A DNA stretch of 60,000 nt, from NCBI RefSeq assembly GCF_963678635.1, contig NC_087071.1, forward strand, positions 40,939,797 through 40,999,796, written 5' to 3'. The DNA is from Symsagittifera roscoffensis. Lineage: Eukaryota; Xenacoelomorpha; Acoela; Convolutidae. Shown here in pieces: positions 35,473 through 47,739 of the stretch. Each line of letters opens with the position of its first letter. Positions within the stretch are counted from its first letter, which is position 1. Under the pieces are notes generated by a model. It saw nothing but the letters and a program-made list of their open reading frames with translations, was not told the DNA's origin and searched no databases. The position numbers were made by a program, and so were the translations under genes.

Positions 35473-38400
35473 GAAGTAATGACCCGTCAATTTCTGAAGC
35501 AAACGTAAAAAATTCTGGATAGCAAGAAATAATGTTTTTTGATTGGAAAATCAAACTAGAAAAAGTACAAATAACGCGTAATTTGAAAGATGACACTATA
35601 CTTTAATAATGATTTTGCTGGCATTGCAAGAACATTTAAGGATATTGCGCAACCACCACCCGTACAAAGGCAGCCATATTTTGGTTTCCTGAAGAACATG
35701 TACCACATTCCAATTTGCAAAAAATAACGCTAGGATGATTAAGTTTCACAAAAAAAATCATTGAATACATACCTTTCGAACAGCTCGAAAACGATCAAAC
35801 CCAAATACATATAAATGCATGCAAAGAATAGAAAACAAAATAACACGCTTTCAAAATTACACGGAAACAGAATTAGCATGCATTAACCCAAACCCTTTTT
35901 TTCGCACACAAAATTCGGAAATACTTGTTTAATACGAGAAAAGTTTTGGCATGAACACTCATGATTGCGATTGCAACTCCAAACCAGGACGACAAATCTT
36001 ACATCCCAGTTACCTTATACAAAAACAGTGGAAACATTGGAGGAAAAATCTTGCCAGAAAATTGTGACAGTACCCGATTACAAGGTTTACCACCAAAGAA
36101 TAACAAATATTTTGACATAATTCACCACGACTTTCATTTCGATACGACACTCATTGACTACACGATTGGCAGAAAATTTCCAGAAATGTCGCTTTCCGAA
36201 ATGGACACACTGCTTCATATATTAGAAGAAACACAAATACTACAATCTCTCGCTTTAGCAGTGCTTAAAATACCTAACGCAGGAAACCTCGTGTCAAGTA
36301 ACTGCTTTAACTTCATGGATTTTGACGGAAACATTCTATGGTATTATACTTGCACTAAATAAATTTCGCCATTGTATGTTTTTGAAAACAGAAGCTGCAA
36401 TCAATGCATGCCTAATTTTTATGAAAAAAAGTACGTTTCGTGGACACCCCATCACGAAGAAGATATTTTTCGGGTACAACCGCCCCAGGCGGATAACAAG
36501 ATAGCCACAAGGTAGTACAAATTAACCCAAACGAAGCCTACTCTAATTATTTTTTTTCTCGAGAGCATCAGTTCAATAGCTCGAAATCCTAATATAGATC
36601 TATATTCTATAGGCATATATTCGAAATCAGATCTAAAACAGTGTACAGAACAATTTCAAAGAATCCTCAGCAAAATTGACAACATCCGAAGGAACTCAAA
36701 AGACCAAAAAAAATTTCTAATAATTATCTCAATGGAGAGAAATATCGACCACAAGATATTTCACCAATCAACATTTTTAACAAAACTGAACTTCTAGCTT
36801 TTCTCGGATGGCCCTATTGCACCTTAGAAAGATTGACGCAATATTCATTTTTATAGAATTTCTACTTTCACTAATCAATGAAATCTATAACACATGGGAA
36901 ATATCCACAAAAGACAAGCTGCCGTAACACAAATAAAATTATTAGGATTTTCTGCAGTTTTTTTCTACATCCTGTAACATGCGCAAATAAGCGAAACCAA
37001 CAAATAATTGTCAACAAAACCAAACACATACGACACTAAGCAAAACAATACAACTACTGAATCCATAGCACCAACTAAATTACTTAAGTTACCAAATCAC
37101 CACCCCAACAAATAAAACCACAAATCTATGAAAATGCATTTTCAGCAGCACAACGCATGCACCAAAACAACAGCCTACAACAAAACCCCATCTTCCATTT
37201 AGCATTTCAGCCACGGAACACCAATAAAAAGTACAAATAAAATATAGAACAACCACACAAAATAAATTTTTGTTCTCGAAAAAAAAACATTTTTTAGCTC
37301 TTGATGAGCCGTCAAATTGGATCCGTCAACTGTTCACTTTCCTATACAACCAATCTCCACCAACACGACTCTCTTATATTAATCTCAGACGTCACACGTC
37401 ACCTCTTCCCCCTACCTTTTTTCATTCCCAGTTTTTTATCTAAACATGGATTCTGACGACTCAACCGAAACTGTATTTAGAACTAACTCCAACTTAAATG
37501 ACCCGCCAGTTGACACACCCGATGGTTTTTTAGAATCGCACTTATGTTCCATTAACTTTTCACATCAACTTTTCCAACCAATCACTCCCCCACCCCTGTC
37601 GTAAGTTCCCAGACTGACGCTACTCCTATTCTTTCTCCTCTTTTCAGTAATGCAGCCGACGTTCCTAGACCCATCAATTATGACCAGCTTCAGCATGAGC
37701 TTGATGATTTCATTAAGAATCAAAAACTAATTCATAACACTAAAGCATTCATCAATTGACCCACTCCGCTTCGACCTCCGAATCATCCATAACATCTCTC
37801 CATATTACTCCCACACGCGCACAGCGTTTTCTTATGAAATGCAAGTATCCAAACAACCCAACACGAATTTTAACTAATGGCTCATCATCTTCTGAACTCC
37901 TTCGACATCATTATCCACCTCATACTAATCATCAACATTTCAAGTTGAAAACCTTCCCGTCGTCCCCCAGAACACATTTAACAACCTAGAGAACCAAGCC
38001 CAATGAGCCCAATACGTAGATGAATTTCCCTTCTACCCGCCTTTCTTGGATTTTTTTTGTAATAATTTCACTAAACCACTGAAAGTACTATCAAGAAAGA
38101 ACGCCGACGACGATGAACTTTGTGACACAATCAGTCCCAAGTAAACACTGCAGTACACTTGAATCAATTCTCTAACATTGGCTAAACACAAAATTTTAAC
38201 CGGTCATTGCATGAAAAGCTAACCAGTTTTCCATAAATCACTATGATCGCACAGTTATCCGATACAAGGGAGACTGGCCGTATGATACTGACCCTGTAGT
38301 GAACTAACAAGTAATAGAAAGTTTTTTCATCAAATTTGATTACGTCATCGACCTCGACAGCACTAAAAAAAGCTTGATCATTTAATTGACCATGCACTGC

Positions 38401-40373
38401 AGAACACATATCTTATGAATCAAACTTTAACAAATTCGACCACTTTCAACTAAAATTTGATTTAATTATACCAAAAAAGGGGATTTTAGACATCACCATA
38501 CTTCCTTAATTTCATTTATTGCATAAAGACAAATAAACTTCACGGCACCTTTGGCAACTATGATCCCGTTAGACAAATAATTATATTTTGCCCCCACTAA
38601 TAGTGTCCCACTTGTAAAATCTCGCCCCATTTTTATACCCCATGAGTTAATTCAACCAGTAAAAATTTCCCGTTTAGAAAACATCTACATTTAAAGTTCA
38701 ATCACAAGCTACATCATTCATTCCAGTACTCTAACCGCGAGTTTTCCGCAACATCTGAAGAAGTTCACATCATCCGAGAACTCTACCTTCTTTGGCCCCT
38801 TTTACGAACTAAAAAGGTAATTCGAACTCTAGCTAAACCCTTATTACACTCACCCATTTTTAAGACTAATTTCTCCCATAGATTTTTTTTCGAAAACCGA
38901 TCTCTAGTAAGTATGAATTGATAAAACTACCAATTTCAAATCATAACTTTACTCACCATAAGAACGAGTGTGTTTCATCATTTCTTTTCAAATTTAACCA
39001 GTCAGTTCTCTGAAAATATAAAAGAAAAAACTGAAATAAGAACTCAAAACTCATTTAAATTTTTAGGTGAAAAAAAATCAATAATCAGCAATGAAATATT
39101 AAAAATATCAGCAATTAAATACAGTACGAAATATTAAATTGATAATGAGGAATGAATCACGATCACTAATCGTTTTATGCAAGCTCATTTTTATAGATTT
39201 TGACTTTATATTTGACTCGCCCACTTTTTTTACGCTCTCTTTCCACACAAGTTGACTAACCCGCCACTGTAGAATTGTTTTAGAAACGATCTTCTAGTTG
39301 ACAAACTAACTGATTACAACTGTAACTTAGTTTCAAGGGTTTCAAAACTTTACCTTAAGCCAGTTAGAAGGAATTACAGCTAAGCTTGAACTAACCAATT
39401 AGCTTACTGACACCACAAAACCAACCGCATGTATGACAAAGTCTCCTGGTACCCGAACCAGATTAAACCGAGATTGAAACTGGTTAAATTATTTTTTTAA
39501 ACTCCAATGCGAAGTTTTTTGAGACCACTTAAAACATACAAATACTGAAAAAACTACACGAACCAAAACAATCCGCTTTTGAAAAAAAAGACACAACCAA
39601 AGAACAAAAGCAAAAAACACCTGGTAAAAAAGAACAAAAAATAAAAACGCGAAAGTGCTCAAAAAAACGGTGAAAAAATACTCCTCCAGCCGGTTTAACC
39701 CACCAGTATAGAACGTCCTGAGCATGTTCTATAGCCGGCCTCATCCAACCTTCTACACGACGCTTATGACACATTGACTTTTTTCTTGAGAGCAGCGTTA
39801 GAGTGAGCAACTCTTGAAAATAAAAAAACTAAGAAAAATGCTTTTGCGAAGAAAAAAAATTGAAAAAATAATTGAAATTGAATTCACTAACGAGGTGCAG
39901 ATATAATGTAAAATAATTTCGCAGAGCAAAAGGAACGAGCAGCAAAGGGAGATGAAACTTCGAGCAGCAAAGGGAGATGACATTTCGATTCTGGAATGGC
40001 AAAATCTATTGGTTTTCCGCAGTAGTCACAAACCTCACAGAAAAAAAGTATGGACTCAAGGTACCCATTGATTGAGAACAATGGCCAACTCGATATTAAA
40101 CTCAAAAATACTAATCCTGAACAATTGAATCTTCACACAGAGGAGTCAATACCTATCTCACTATTCGTTGAATAGTTGAGGATGCACGTAATCTCGTTCT
40201 ACTCGACGGATTCGACTCGTCACCATGTTATTCTGCAATCTTGACTCAATCTCTTCACACAAGTTACTGATTCTCTTCTCTCTTCACTCCTTCACTACTT
40301 CACAAAATCTACTCAAAGAACGAATAAAGAAACTTCTCCATCCATCCTTCATAAGAAAAAACTTAAAACTTTT
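35473..40373. repeat. Tandem duplication unit B
   Basis: It is colinear with unit A (offset 4,912, becoming 4,902 after a 10-bp deletion at about 37,742). It carries the same relics: an env frame at 35,961-36,362, an ORF3 piece at 37,756-37,989 and the LTR from about 38.92 kb. It continues past the A/B breakpoint into the true LTR end at 40,374. Confidence 0.9.
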
Positions 40374-40730
40374 AAATTTTCCAAACCCCAGATGGGTGGA
40401 ACCAGCTCAAAACAAGTGTTTGTAGTATCTTATTATAATCTTGATGATTATCTCTGTAAAATACTTAAATCTAACCAATCATTATCCATGACTAAAACTT
40501 ACAATAATTATAGTTTCTGCCAGACAAGACTTAATTTAACTTAGTAAACTGTTGCTCTTCATAAGCTCAGTTCTTGATTCTAAACCTTGCGACAATACCC
40601 GTATACACTAGATCTATTGGGATTCGGAGATATAAGGGTAAGATTAGGATTGGTTTTAGACTAGGAAGTTGCACGAATCTATCCGGTCGAAAAAAAAGAT
40701 TACATTATGAGAAAGCAACCCTGGACGCAA
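40374..40730 (+). mobile_element. True 3' end of the element 2 LTR (first copy)
   Basis: It aligns with 14.23-14.64 kb: GGAACCAGCTCAAAACA, TATCTCTGTAAAATACTTAAA, CTAGATCTATTGGGATT, TTGCACGAATCTATCCGG and TATGAGAAA. Host DNA appears to follow. Confidence 0.55.
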
Positions 40731-41021
40731 GCTCACGATTCTTATTTCTCGACCTGAGCTCAACTTGTGTCCCAGGAGAATGTTGCTGAAGCAGCTTTCC
40801 CACTTGTTTGATAATTTTTGTTGAAAAAAATACAGCTTGGTTTTGTAAATTCCACTCCGTTTCAGGACGTTATGACAAGGCGTAGAATATTGGGTGATAT
40901 ATCACTTTTGGTGGCAGATTCAAGTTTATTAGCTGGGTCAATCTTTAGTATACTTCGAACAGCATATATATTTTAAAACAAAGCCAAATTTTTGACAAAT
41001 TAAACGTAAATTTTGAACTTT

Positions 41022-41240
41022 TTAATAAAATGTCATTGGCCTGTACAATTGATTGAAGTTGAAATGACATTTTTTATGCTTTATAATTCTCAATTTATTA
41101 CTTGCCACACCAATAAGAACATCATCGAATTTCGAAACCGTTTGGTTAGATCTCTCTAACGCTTTCACTACACTATGCATACGTGGATTTTCTGCACTTT
41201 GCGCAGATGAACAACTCTTTGCCATTTCTTTGACAGGCAT
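41022..41240 (-). CDS. Unrecognised minus-strand frame in host flank (first copy)
   Basis: An ATG at 41,238-41,240 opens a frame of 72 codons to TAA at 41,022. It is polar at the N-terminus, with a KFDDVLIGVASNKLRIIK segment. The identical frame occurs at 44,893-45,111 because the DNA is duplicated. It lies in host sequence beyond the LTR, upstream of the membrane-protein exon and on the opposite strand. No family is recognised. It could be a small gene, an old transposon piece or chance. Confidence 0.2.
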   Translation of the reverse strand: MPVKEMAKSCSSAQSAENPRMHSVVKALERSNQTVSKFDDVLIGVASNKLRIIKHKKCHFNFNQLYRPMTFY

Positions 41241-41254
41241 AGTTACCAAGATCC

Positions 41255-44200
41255 GAAAATAAAAAAACTAAGAAAAATGCTTTTGCGAAGAAAAAAAATT
41301 GAAAAAATAATTGAAATTGAATTCACTAACGAGGTGCAGATATAATGTAAAATAATTTCGCAGAGCAAAAGGAACGAGCAGCAAAGGGAGATGAAACTTC
41401 GAGCAGCAAAGGGAGATGACATTTCGATTCTGGAATGGCAAAATCTATTGGTTTTCCGCAGTAGTCACAAACCTCACAGAAAAAAAGTATGGACTCAAGG
41501 TACCCATTGATTGAGAACAATGGCCAACTCGATATTAAACTAAAAAATACTAATCCTGAACAATTGAATCTTCACACAGAGGAGTCAATACCTATCTCAC
41601 TATTCGTTGAATAGTTGAGGATGCACGTAATCTCGTTCTACTCGACGGATTCGACTCGTCACCATGTTATTCTGCAATCTTGACTCAATCTCTTCACACA
41701 AGTTACTGATTCTCTTCTCTCTTCACTCCTTCACTACTTCACAAAATCTACTCAAAGAACGAATAAAGAAACTTCTCCATCCATCCTTCATTAGAAAAAA
41801 CTTAAAACTTTTAGAAGTAATGACCCGTCAAACTCTGAAGCAAACGTAAAAAAATCTGGATAGCAAGAAATAATGTTTTTTGATTGGAAAATCCAACTAG
41901 AAAAAGTACAAATAACGCGTAATTTGAAAGATGACACTATACTTTAATAATGATTTTGCTGGCATTGCAAGAACATTTAAGGATATTGCGCAACCACCAC
42001 CCGTACAAAGGCAGCCATATTTTGGTTTCCTGAAGAACATGTACCACATTCCAATTTGCAAAAAATAACGCTAGGATGATTAAGTTTCACAAAAAAAATC
42101 ATTGAATACATACCTTTCGAACAGCTCGAAAACGATCAAACCCAAATACATATAAATGCATGCAAAGAATAGAAAACAAAATAACACGCTTTCAAAATTA
42201 CACGGAAACAGAATTAGCATGCATTAACCCAAACCCTTTTTTTCGCACACAAAATTCGGAAATACTTGTTTAATACGAGAAAAGTTTTGGCATGAACACT
42301 CATGATTGCGATTGCAACTCCAAACCAGGACGACAAATCTTACATCCCAGTTACCTTATACAAAAACAGTGGAAACATTGGAGGAAAAATCTTGCCAGAA
42401 AATTGTGACAGTACCCGATTACAAGGTTTACCACCAAAGAATAACAAATATTTTGACATAATTCACCACGACTTTCATTTCGATACGACACTCATTGACT
42501 ACACGATTGGCAGAAAATTTCCAGAAATGTCGCTTTCCGAAATGGACACACTGCTTCATATATTAGAAGAAACACAAATACTACAATCTCTCGCTTTAGC
42601 AGTGCTTAAAATACCTAACGCAGGAAACCTCGTGTCAAGTAACTGCTTTAACTTCATGGATTTTGACGGAAACATTCTTTGGTATTATACTTGCACTAAA
42701 TAAATTTCGCCATTGTATGTTTTTGAAAATAGAAGCTGCAATCAATGCATGCCTAATTTTTATGAAAAAAAGTACGTTTCGTGGACACCCCATAAAACTA
42801 CCAATTTCAAATCATAACTTTACTCACCATAAGAACGAGTGTGTTTCATCATTTCTTTTCAAATTTAACCAGTCAGTTCTCTGAAAATATAAAAGAAAAA
42901 ACTGAAATAAGAACTCAAAACTCATTTAAATATTTAGGTGAAAAAAAATCAATAATCAGCAATGAAATATTAAAAATATCAGCAATTAAATACAGTACGA
43001 AATATTAAATTGATAATGAGGAATGAATCACGATCACTAATCGTTTTATGCAAGCTCATTTTTATAGATTTTGACTTTATATTTGACTCGCCCACTTTTT
43101 TTACGCTCTCTTTCCACACAAGTTGACTAACCCGCCACTGTAGAATTGTTTTAGAAACGATCTTCTAGTTGACAAACTAACTGATTACAACTGTAACTTA
43201 GTTTCAAGGGTTTCAAAACTTTACCTTAAGCCAGTTAGAAGGAATTACAGCTAAGCTTGAACTAACCAATTAGCTTACTGACACCACAAAACCAACCGCA
43301 TGTATGACAAAGTCTCCTGGTACCCGAACCAGATTAAACCGAGATTGAAACTGGTTAAATTATTTTTTTAAACTCCAATGCGAAGTTTTTTGAGACCACT
43401 TAAAACATACAAATACTGAAAAAACTACACGAACCAAAACAATCCGCTTTTGAAAAAAAAGACACAACCAAAGAACAAAAGCAAAAAACACCTGGTAAAA
43501 AAGAACAAAAAATAAAAACGCGAAAGTGCTCAAAAAAACGGTGAAAAAATACTCCTCCAGCCGGTTTAACCCACCAGTATAGAACGTCCTGAGCATGTTC
43601 TATAGCCGGCCTCATCCAACCTTCTACACGACGCTTATGACACATTGACTTTTTTCTTGAGAGCAGCGTTAGAGTGAGCAACTCTTGAAAATAAAAAAAC
43701 TAAGAAAAATGCTTTTGCGAAGAAAAAAAATTGAAAAAATAATTGAAATTGAATTCACTAACGAGGTGCAGATATAATGTAAAATAATTTCGCAGAGCAA
43801 AAGGAACGAGCAGCAAAGGGAGATGAAACTTCGAGCAGCAAAGGGAGATGACATTTCGATTCTGGAATGGCAAAATCTATTGGTTTTCCGCAGTAGTCAC
43901 AAACCTCACAGAAAAAAAGTATGGACTCAAGGTACCCATTGATTGAGAACAATGGCCAACTCGATATTAAACTCAAAAATACTAATCCTGAACAATTGAA
44001 TCTTCACACAGAGGAGTCAATACCTATCTCACTATTCGTTGAATAGTTGAGGATGCACGTAATCTCGTTCTACTCGACGGATTCGACTCGTCACCATGTT
44101 ATTCTGCAATCTTGACTCAATCTCTTCACACAAGTTACTGATTCTCTTCTCTCTTCACTCCTTCACTACTTCACAAAATCTACTCAAAGAACGAATAAAG

Positions 44201-45122
44201 AAACTTCTCCATCCATCCTTCATAAGAAAAAACTTAAAACTTTTAAATTTTCCAAACCCCAGATGGGTGGAACCAGCTCAAAACAAGTGTTTGTAGTATC
44301 TTATTATAATCTTGATGATTATCTCTGTAAAATACTTAAATCTAACCAATCATTATCCATGACTAAAACTTACAATAATTATAGTTTCTGCCAGATAAGA
44401 CTTAATTTAACTTAGTAAACTGTTGCTCTTCATAAGCTCAGTTCTTGATTCTAAACCTTGCGACAATACCAGTATACACTAGATCTATTGGGATTCGGAG
44501 ATATAAGGGTAAGATTAGGATTGGTTTTAGACTAGGAAGTTGCACGAATCTATCCGGTCGAAAAAAAAGATTACATTATGAGAAAGCAACCCTGGACGCA
44601 AGCTCACGATTCTTATTTCTCGACCTGAGCTCAACTTGTGTCCCAGGAGAATGTTGCTGAAGCAGCTTTCCCACTTGTTTGATAATTTTTGTTGAAAAAA
44701 ATACAGCTTGGTTTTGTAAATTCCACTCCGTTTCAGGACGTTATGACAAGGCGTAGAATATTGGGTGATATATCACTTTTGGTGGCAGATTCAAGTTTAT
44801 TAGCTGGGTCAATCTTTAGTATACTTCGAACAGCATATATATTTTAAAACAAAGCCAAATTTTTGACAAATTAAACGTAAATTTTGAACTTTTTAATAAA
44901 ATGTCATTGGCCTGTACAATTGATTGAAGTTGAAATGACATTTTTTATGCTTTATAATTCTCAATTTATTACTTGCCACACCAATAAGAACATCATCGAA
45001 TTTCGAAACCGTTTGGTTAGATCTCTCTAACGCTTTCACTACACTATGCATACGTGGATTTTCTGCACTTTGCGCAGATGAACAACTCTTTGCCATTTCT
45101 TTGACAGGCATAGTTACCAAGA
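41255..45122. repeat. Outer tandem duplication, second copy (S2), with 2,470-bp internal deletion
   Basis: It repeats S1, including the A/B-type junction at 41,812, an env frame at 42,302-42,703, the LTR and the host flank. At 42,793 it jumps from the equivalent of 36,452 to that of 38,923, removing 2,470 bp with a shared AT. It ends at the host site where the MITE is inserted. Confidence 0.85.
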
Positions 45123-45480
45123 TCCGAATACAGGGGAGGATTTGCTGCCGACCCTTTGATACTTATTCAGAAATCCATTTATGGCCGACCGACCCGAAAA
45201 TTTTTCTAAAGGCGCCTTTGGCGCCAATATATACTAACTTTGAGCTATTTTTTTGTCAAAATTTTTCAAAAAGTGCCCAAAAACGGCTTTTTTGACTGTT
45301 TTTTCAAAAATTTGCCTGCGGCGCAGAAAATTTTGCCAATATAGGGGCAAAACAGTGCTTGGAGAGAGCTCGAAAAATCAATTTGGTCGACCTAAAAAAA
45401 AGGTCGTCAAAATTTTGGAAAATTTTTTGAAAATCCGCCGCCCCCCTCGAGAAAGTCCTAGATCCACCCCTGTCCGAATA
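45123..45480. mobile_element. hAT-like MITE with 8-bp target duplication
   Basis: The element is 45,131-45,472 (342 bp). Its ends CAGGGGAGGAT and ATCCACCCCTG form terminal inverted repeats with one mismatch. The flanks TCCGAATA (45,123-45,130) and TCCGAATA (45,473-45,480) are a perfect 8-bp target duplication. CAGGGG-type ends with 8-bp duplications are typical of hAT elements. No transposase is present. Frames across it on both strands are not genes. Confidence 0.85.
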
Positions 45481-45497
45481 TATCACATTTATTTTAG

Positions 45498-45723
45498 CTG
45501 AAGTTGCAGAAACAGATTATCTGACACATGCTGAGGAAAATTCGGGCGATTATATTGGAGACTACGAAACTGGGAGTGGAAGCAGTTCATATGCGCCGTC
45601 AAACAACGAAGAAGAAAACGAAAGCAAAATCAACCAGTGGCTTTTGGTTGCTTGCTGCATTGGAGTCACTCTCAGTGTAGTAGTCATCCTTATTCTCGTC
45701 GAGAGAAAAATCAAAGCGTCTAG
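45498..45723 (+). CDS. Exon of a single-pass membrane protein (juxtamembrane and TM)
   Basis: A TTTATTTTAG acceptor precedes a frame entered in phase 1. About 45 acidic, Ser/Gly/Tyr-rich residues with SG dipeptides next to acidic residues (ENSGDYIGDYETGSGSSS) come first. Then comes a clear TM helix (WLLVACCIGVTLSVVVILIL) and a basic stop-transfer ERKIK, so the N-terminal side is extracellular. The frame can end at TAA 45,737-45,739, or splice at TCTAG|GTCAGA (phase 2). The exon at 47,740 enters in exactly the phase needed, which favours splicing. The SG sites resemble glycosaminoglycan attachment sites, though this is only suggestive. The upstream phase matches the FN3-like exons at 10.8-11.3 kb. 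Confidence 0.65.
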
Positions 45724-46049
45724 GTCAGATTATAGCTAACTCTAAAAATTTGCAGCACTAATATTATTTTTTTTACATATCAAAAGTTTTCAATTTGATG
45801 TTAAGCGAAACAACTATCAACAAAGAATTGGTTGCAAGTTGTGAGTATCTGTTCCAGATATCTGTAAAACAATCTATCCTGTATTACACGCAGAGATAAA
45901 TCTTTTAACTTCGGAAAGAGTAATCAACGCTTAAGTTAACAGCAGCAAAATATAACTTCGAGTGAAATAAAGATAGCAATAAATGAATATGCGAACGAAA
46001 TAAAATTAGGGGCAGGGGCACTTTAATCATAACATCCCAATTTAATCGA

Positions 46050-47700
46050 GAGCTATGAGCGAGTTACTATTTTTATCCAGCTCATAATTCCGTTTTGCCA
46101 GCGAAGATAACCAAGTGGACCAAAAGTTTTGATAGGGCAGCGTCGCTCTACAAGAAGATAATAAAATTTGAAAATTGAACGCAGCTTTCTTAGTCTCCTG
46201 AAAGATGCCACTAGAAAGGCCAAAAATCCGTCCGGATAATTTCAACACAAGTCGAACATCATATTCGAAGCAAAGTTCCGGCACTGGCTATTTTTTTTAA
46301 TAGTTTTTTTTAGAATCCTAGCAAAATTCCAAATCATAAAATGAGCAAGTTAATCAACCCAAAAAAATATATCCGCCAGTGTTTTACAATTAGCAAAACC
46401 TATACTATGATTGTTTACCATAATTTTTGCGTACGACACAAAGCATTACGTTTTTGAAATATACTAACATGGTTTTGTTGTCTTGAAAAAAGGCCTGAAA
46501 ATACAGTTGATATGGGTTCGAATCCAGCTTAGGAAAAAAACGTAAGCAGCATTCATTCGTGTGATGAGCAAATACTTTTATCATAACAATTTTTTGGTGT
46601 TTAGCGTCTCGTATTGTTTTCAACAGGCCAAATTGCATGCATCAATGCTTTTTGGAACGTATTAATTTGCCACTTACACGTGCTATCAGAACGCGAGATA
46701 TCGCGAATTTATTTATTCAAATTAACCAAATCAGCAATTTTCAAACCCTCTTAACTTAACAAAAACTAAGCACATTTAAAATATGTTTTTTTTCTTACAT
46801 TTGAGCTCAAGCCAGCAGTATATTTTGTGAGATATTAAAAAGTACTGTTAAAAACGCAGTGTTAAAAAGTCAAAAGTTGATAAAACGAAAAAATAATTAA
46901 ACTTTAGATATTTTGAACTTTCTTCGGAAGTCGGAATAGTAACTCGAAATTCTCAAGTAAGCGTGGTTTTCAAATTAACCAATGAATTAATTTTTTGATG
47001 ATTTTGAGATACAAATTGCGTTGAGACAAAAAAATCTCACTGACCGCTTGTCAACTTATTTAGCTTAAATTTTCGATAGCTGCGAAATTTTCAAGACGAG
47101 AAAATATTAGTCTCATGCTGAGCTTACCAATCGAACAGTTAAATTCTGTTTTTTTTTCCTCTCACCCCCGAAAAATCAACAAAAAGATCAGAGAGTTTGG
47201 AAACTGAAACCAGTCTTCTTTAGTTTAATATCTGAAAGTGTTGCTCTAGAGTGGTAAAAAAAATTTTCGAATTTTTTCGACCCACAAAGTGAACATACTT
47301 TTCGAAACAAAGGACCAGCATTGCGCATTTGCTTGACAAAGTTTTAGACTCCTGATAAAGTTCCGCATCAAAAAACGAGTAAGCTGATCAGTCCAAAAAA
47401 AGATCTCTGCCAGTGTGTTGCAGTAAGCAAAAACCTATAGTAGAAATGTTTACCTCAGTAAGTTTTTAACGCACGATAGAAAAGGTTGTTCCAAAATGTA
47501 CAATCACTGGGTTAGCTGATTTGGAAGAATAAAAACCGGCATGAAAACAAAAGTTAATTTGGGTTCGCATCTTACGTAGAGAGACAAACCCAGCGAGATT
47601 CGTCGGTATGATGCGCAAATACTATTATCAGTCAAGTTTATGTTTTTTTTTTCATTTTCACCACATGCTGATACCGGAAGTTGGTATTTAAAAACCTTTA
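46050..47700. repeat. Two diverged copies of a roughly 1.04-kb repeat
   Basis: Matching blocks are about 1,040 bp apart. They include GAGCAAGTTAATCAACCCAAAAAAATAT / GAGTAAGCTGATCAGTCCAAAAAAAGAT (46.34 and 47.38 kb, each given in part), GCCAGTGTTTTACAATTAGC / GCCAGTGTGTTGCAGTAAGC, and TGGGTTCGAATCC / TGGGTTCGCATCT. A third partial relative follows at about 47.99-48.35 kb. Confidence 0.6.
47504..47576 (+). repeat. tRNA-like sequence (SINE-type A and B boxes) in the 1-kb repeat
   Basis: TTAGCTGATTTGGAAGA resembles an internal A box, and GGGTTCGCATC, spaced as in a tRNA, resembles a B box. The arms do not fold convincingly, so it is a tRNA-derived relic rather than a tRNA gene. The sister copy (B box GGGTTCGAATCC at 46,513-46,524) has a decayed A box. 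Confidence 0.35.
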
Positions 47701-47739
47701 TAACTAAAGTTATGATTTTTGAATTTTCTCTTTTTTCAG

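Larger units (their letters stand above)
34914..41254. repeat. Outer tandem duplication, first copy (S1), 6,341 bp
   Basis: The block runs from the LTR middle of unit A through unit B and LTR end into host DNA. It is repeated from 41,255. The offset of 6,341 is constant from 34,914/41,255 to the internal deletion. Confidence 0.85.
45724..47739 (+). other. Intron carrying two diverged 1-kb repeats
   Basis: GTCAGA...TTTTTTCAG bound about 2.0 kb. Most of it is two related copies of a repeat (about 46.05-46.95 and 47.15-47.70 kb). Minus-strand frames at 46,042-46,284 and 46,405-46,638 lie within the repeats and are not supported as genes. Confidence 0.5.

Noticed and set aside
34587-44296. Sets of identical minus- and plus-strand frames in the LTR copies (for example 34,627-34,908, 39,529-39,810, 43,400-43,681)
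   Set aside because: Identity reflects recent DNA duplication, and the homologous LTR in element 1 and at 12-13 kb does not keep these frames.
45101-45501. Two overlapping + frames and one minus frame
   Set aside because: They lie across the hAT-like MITE and its flanks; the MITE is non-coding.
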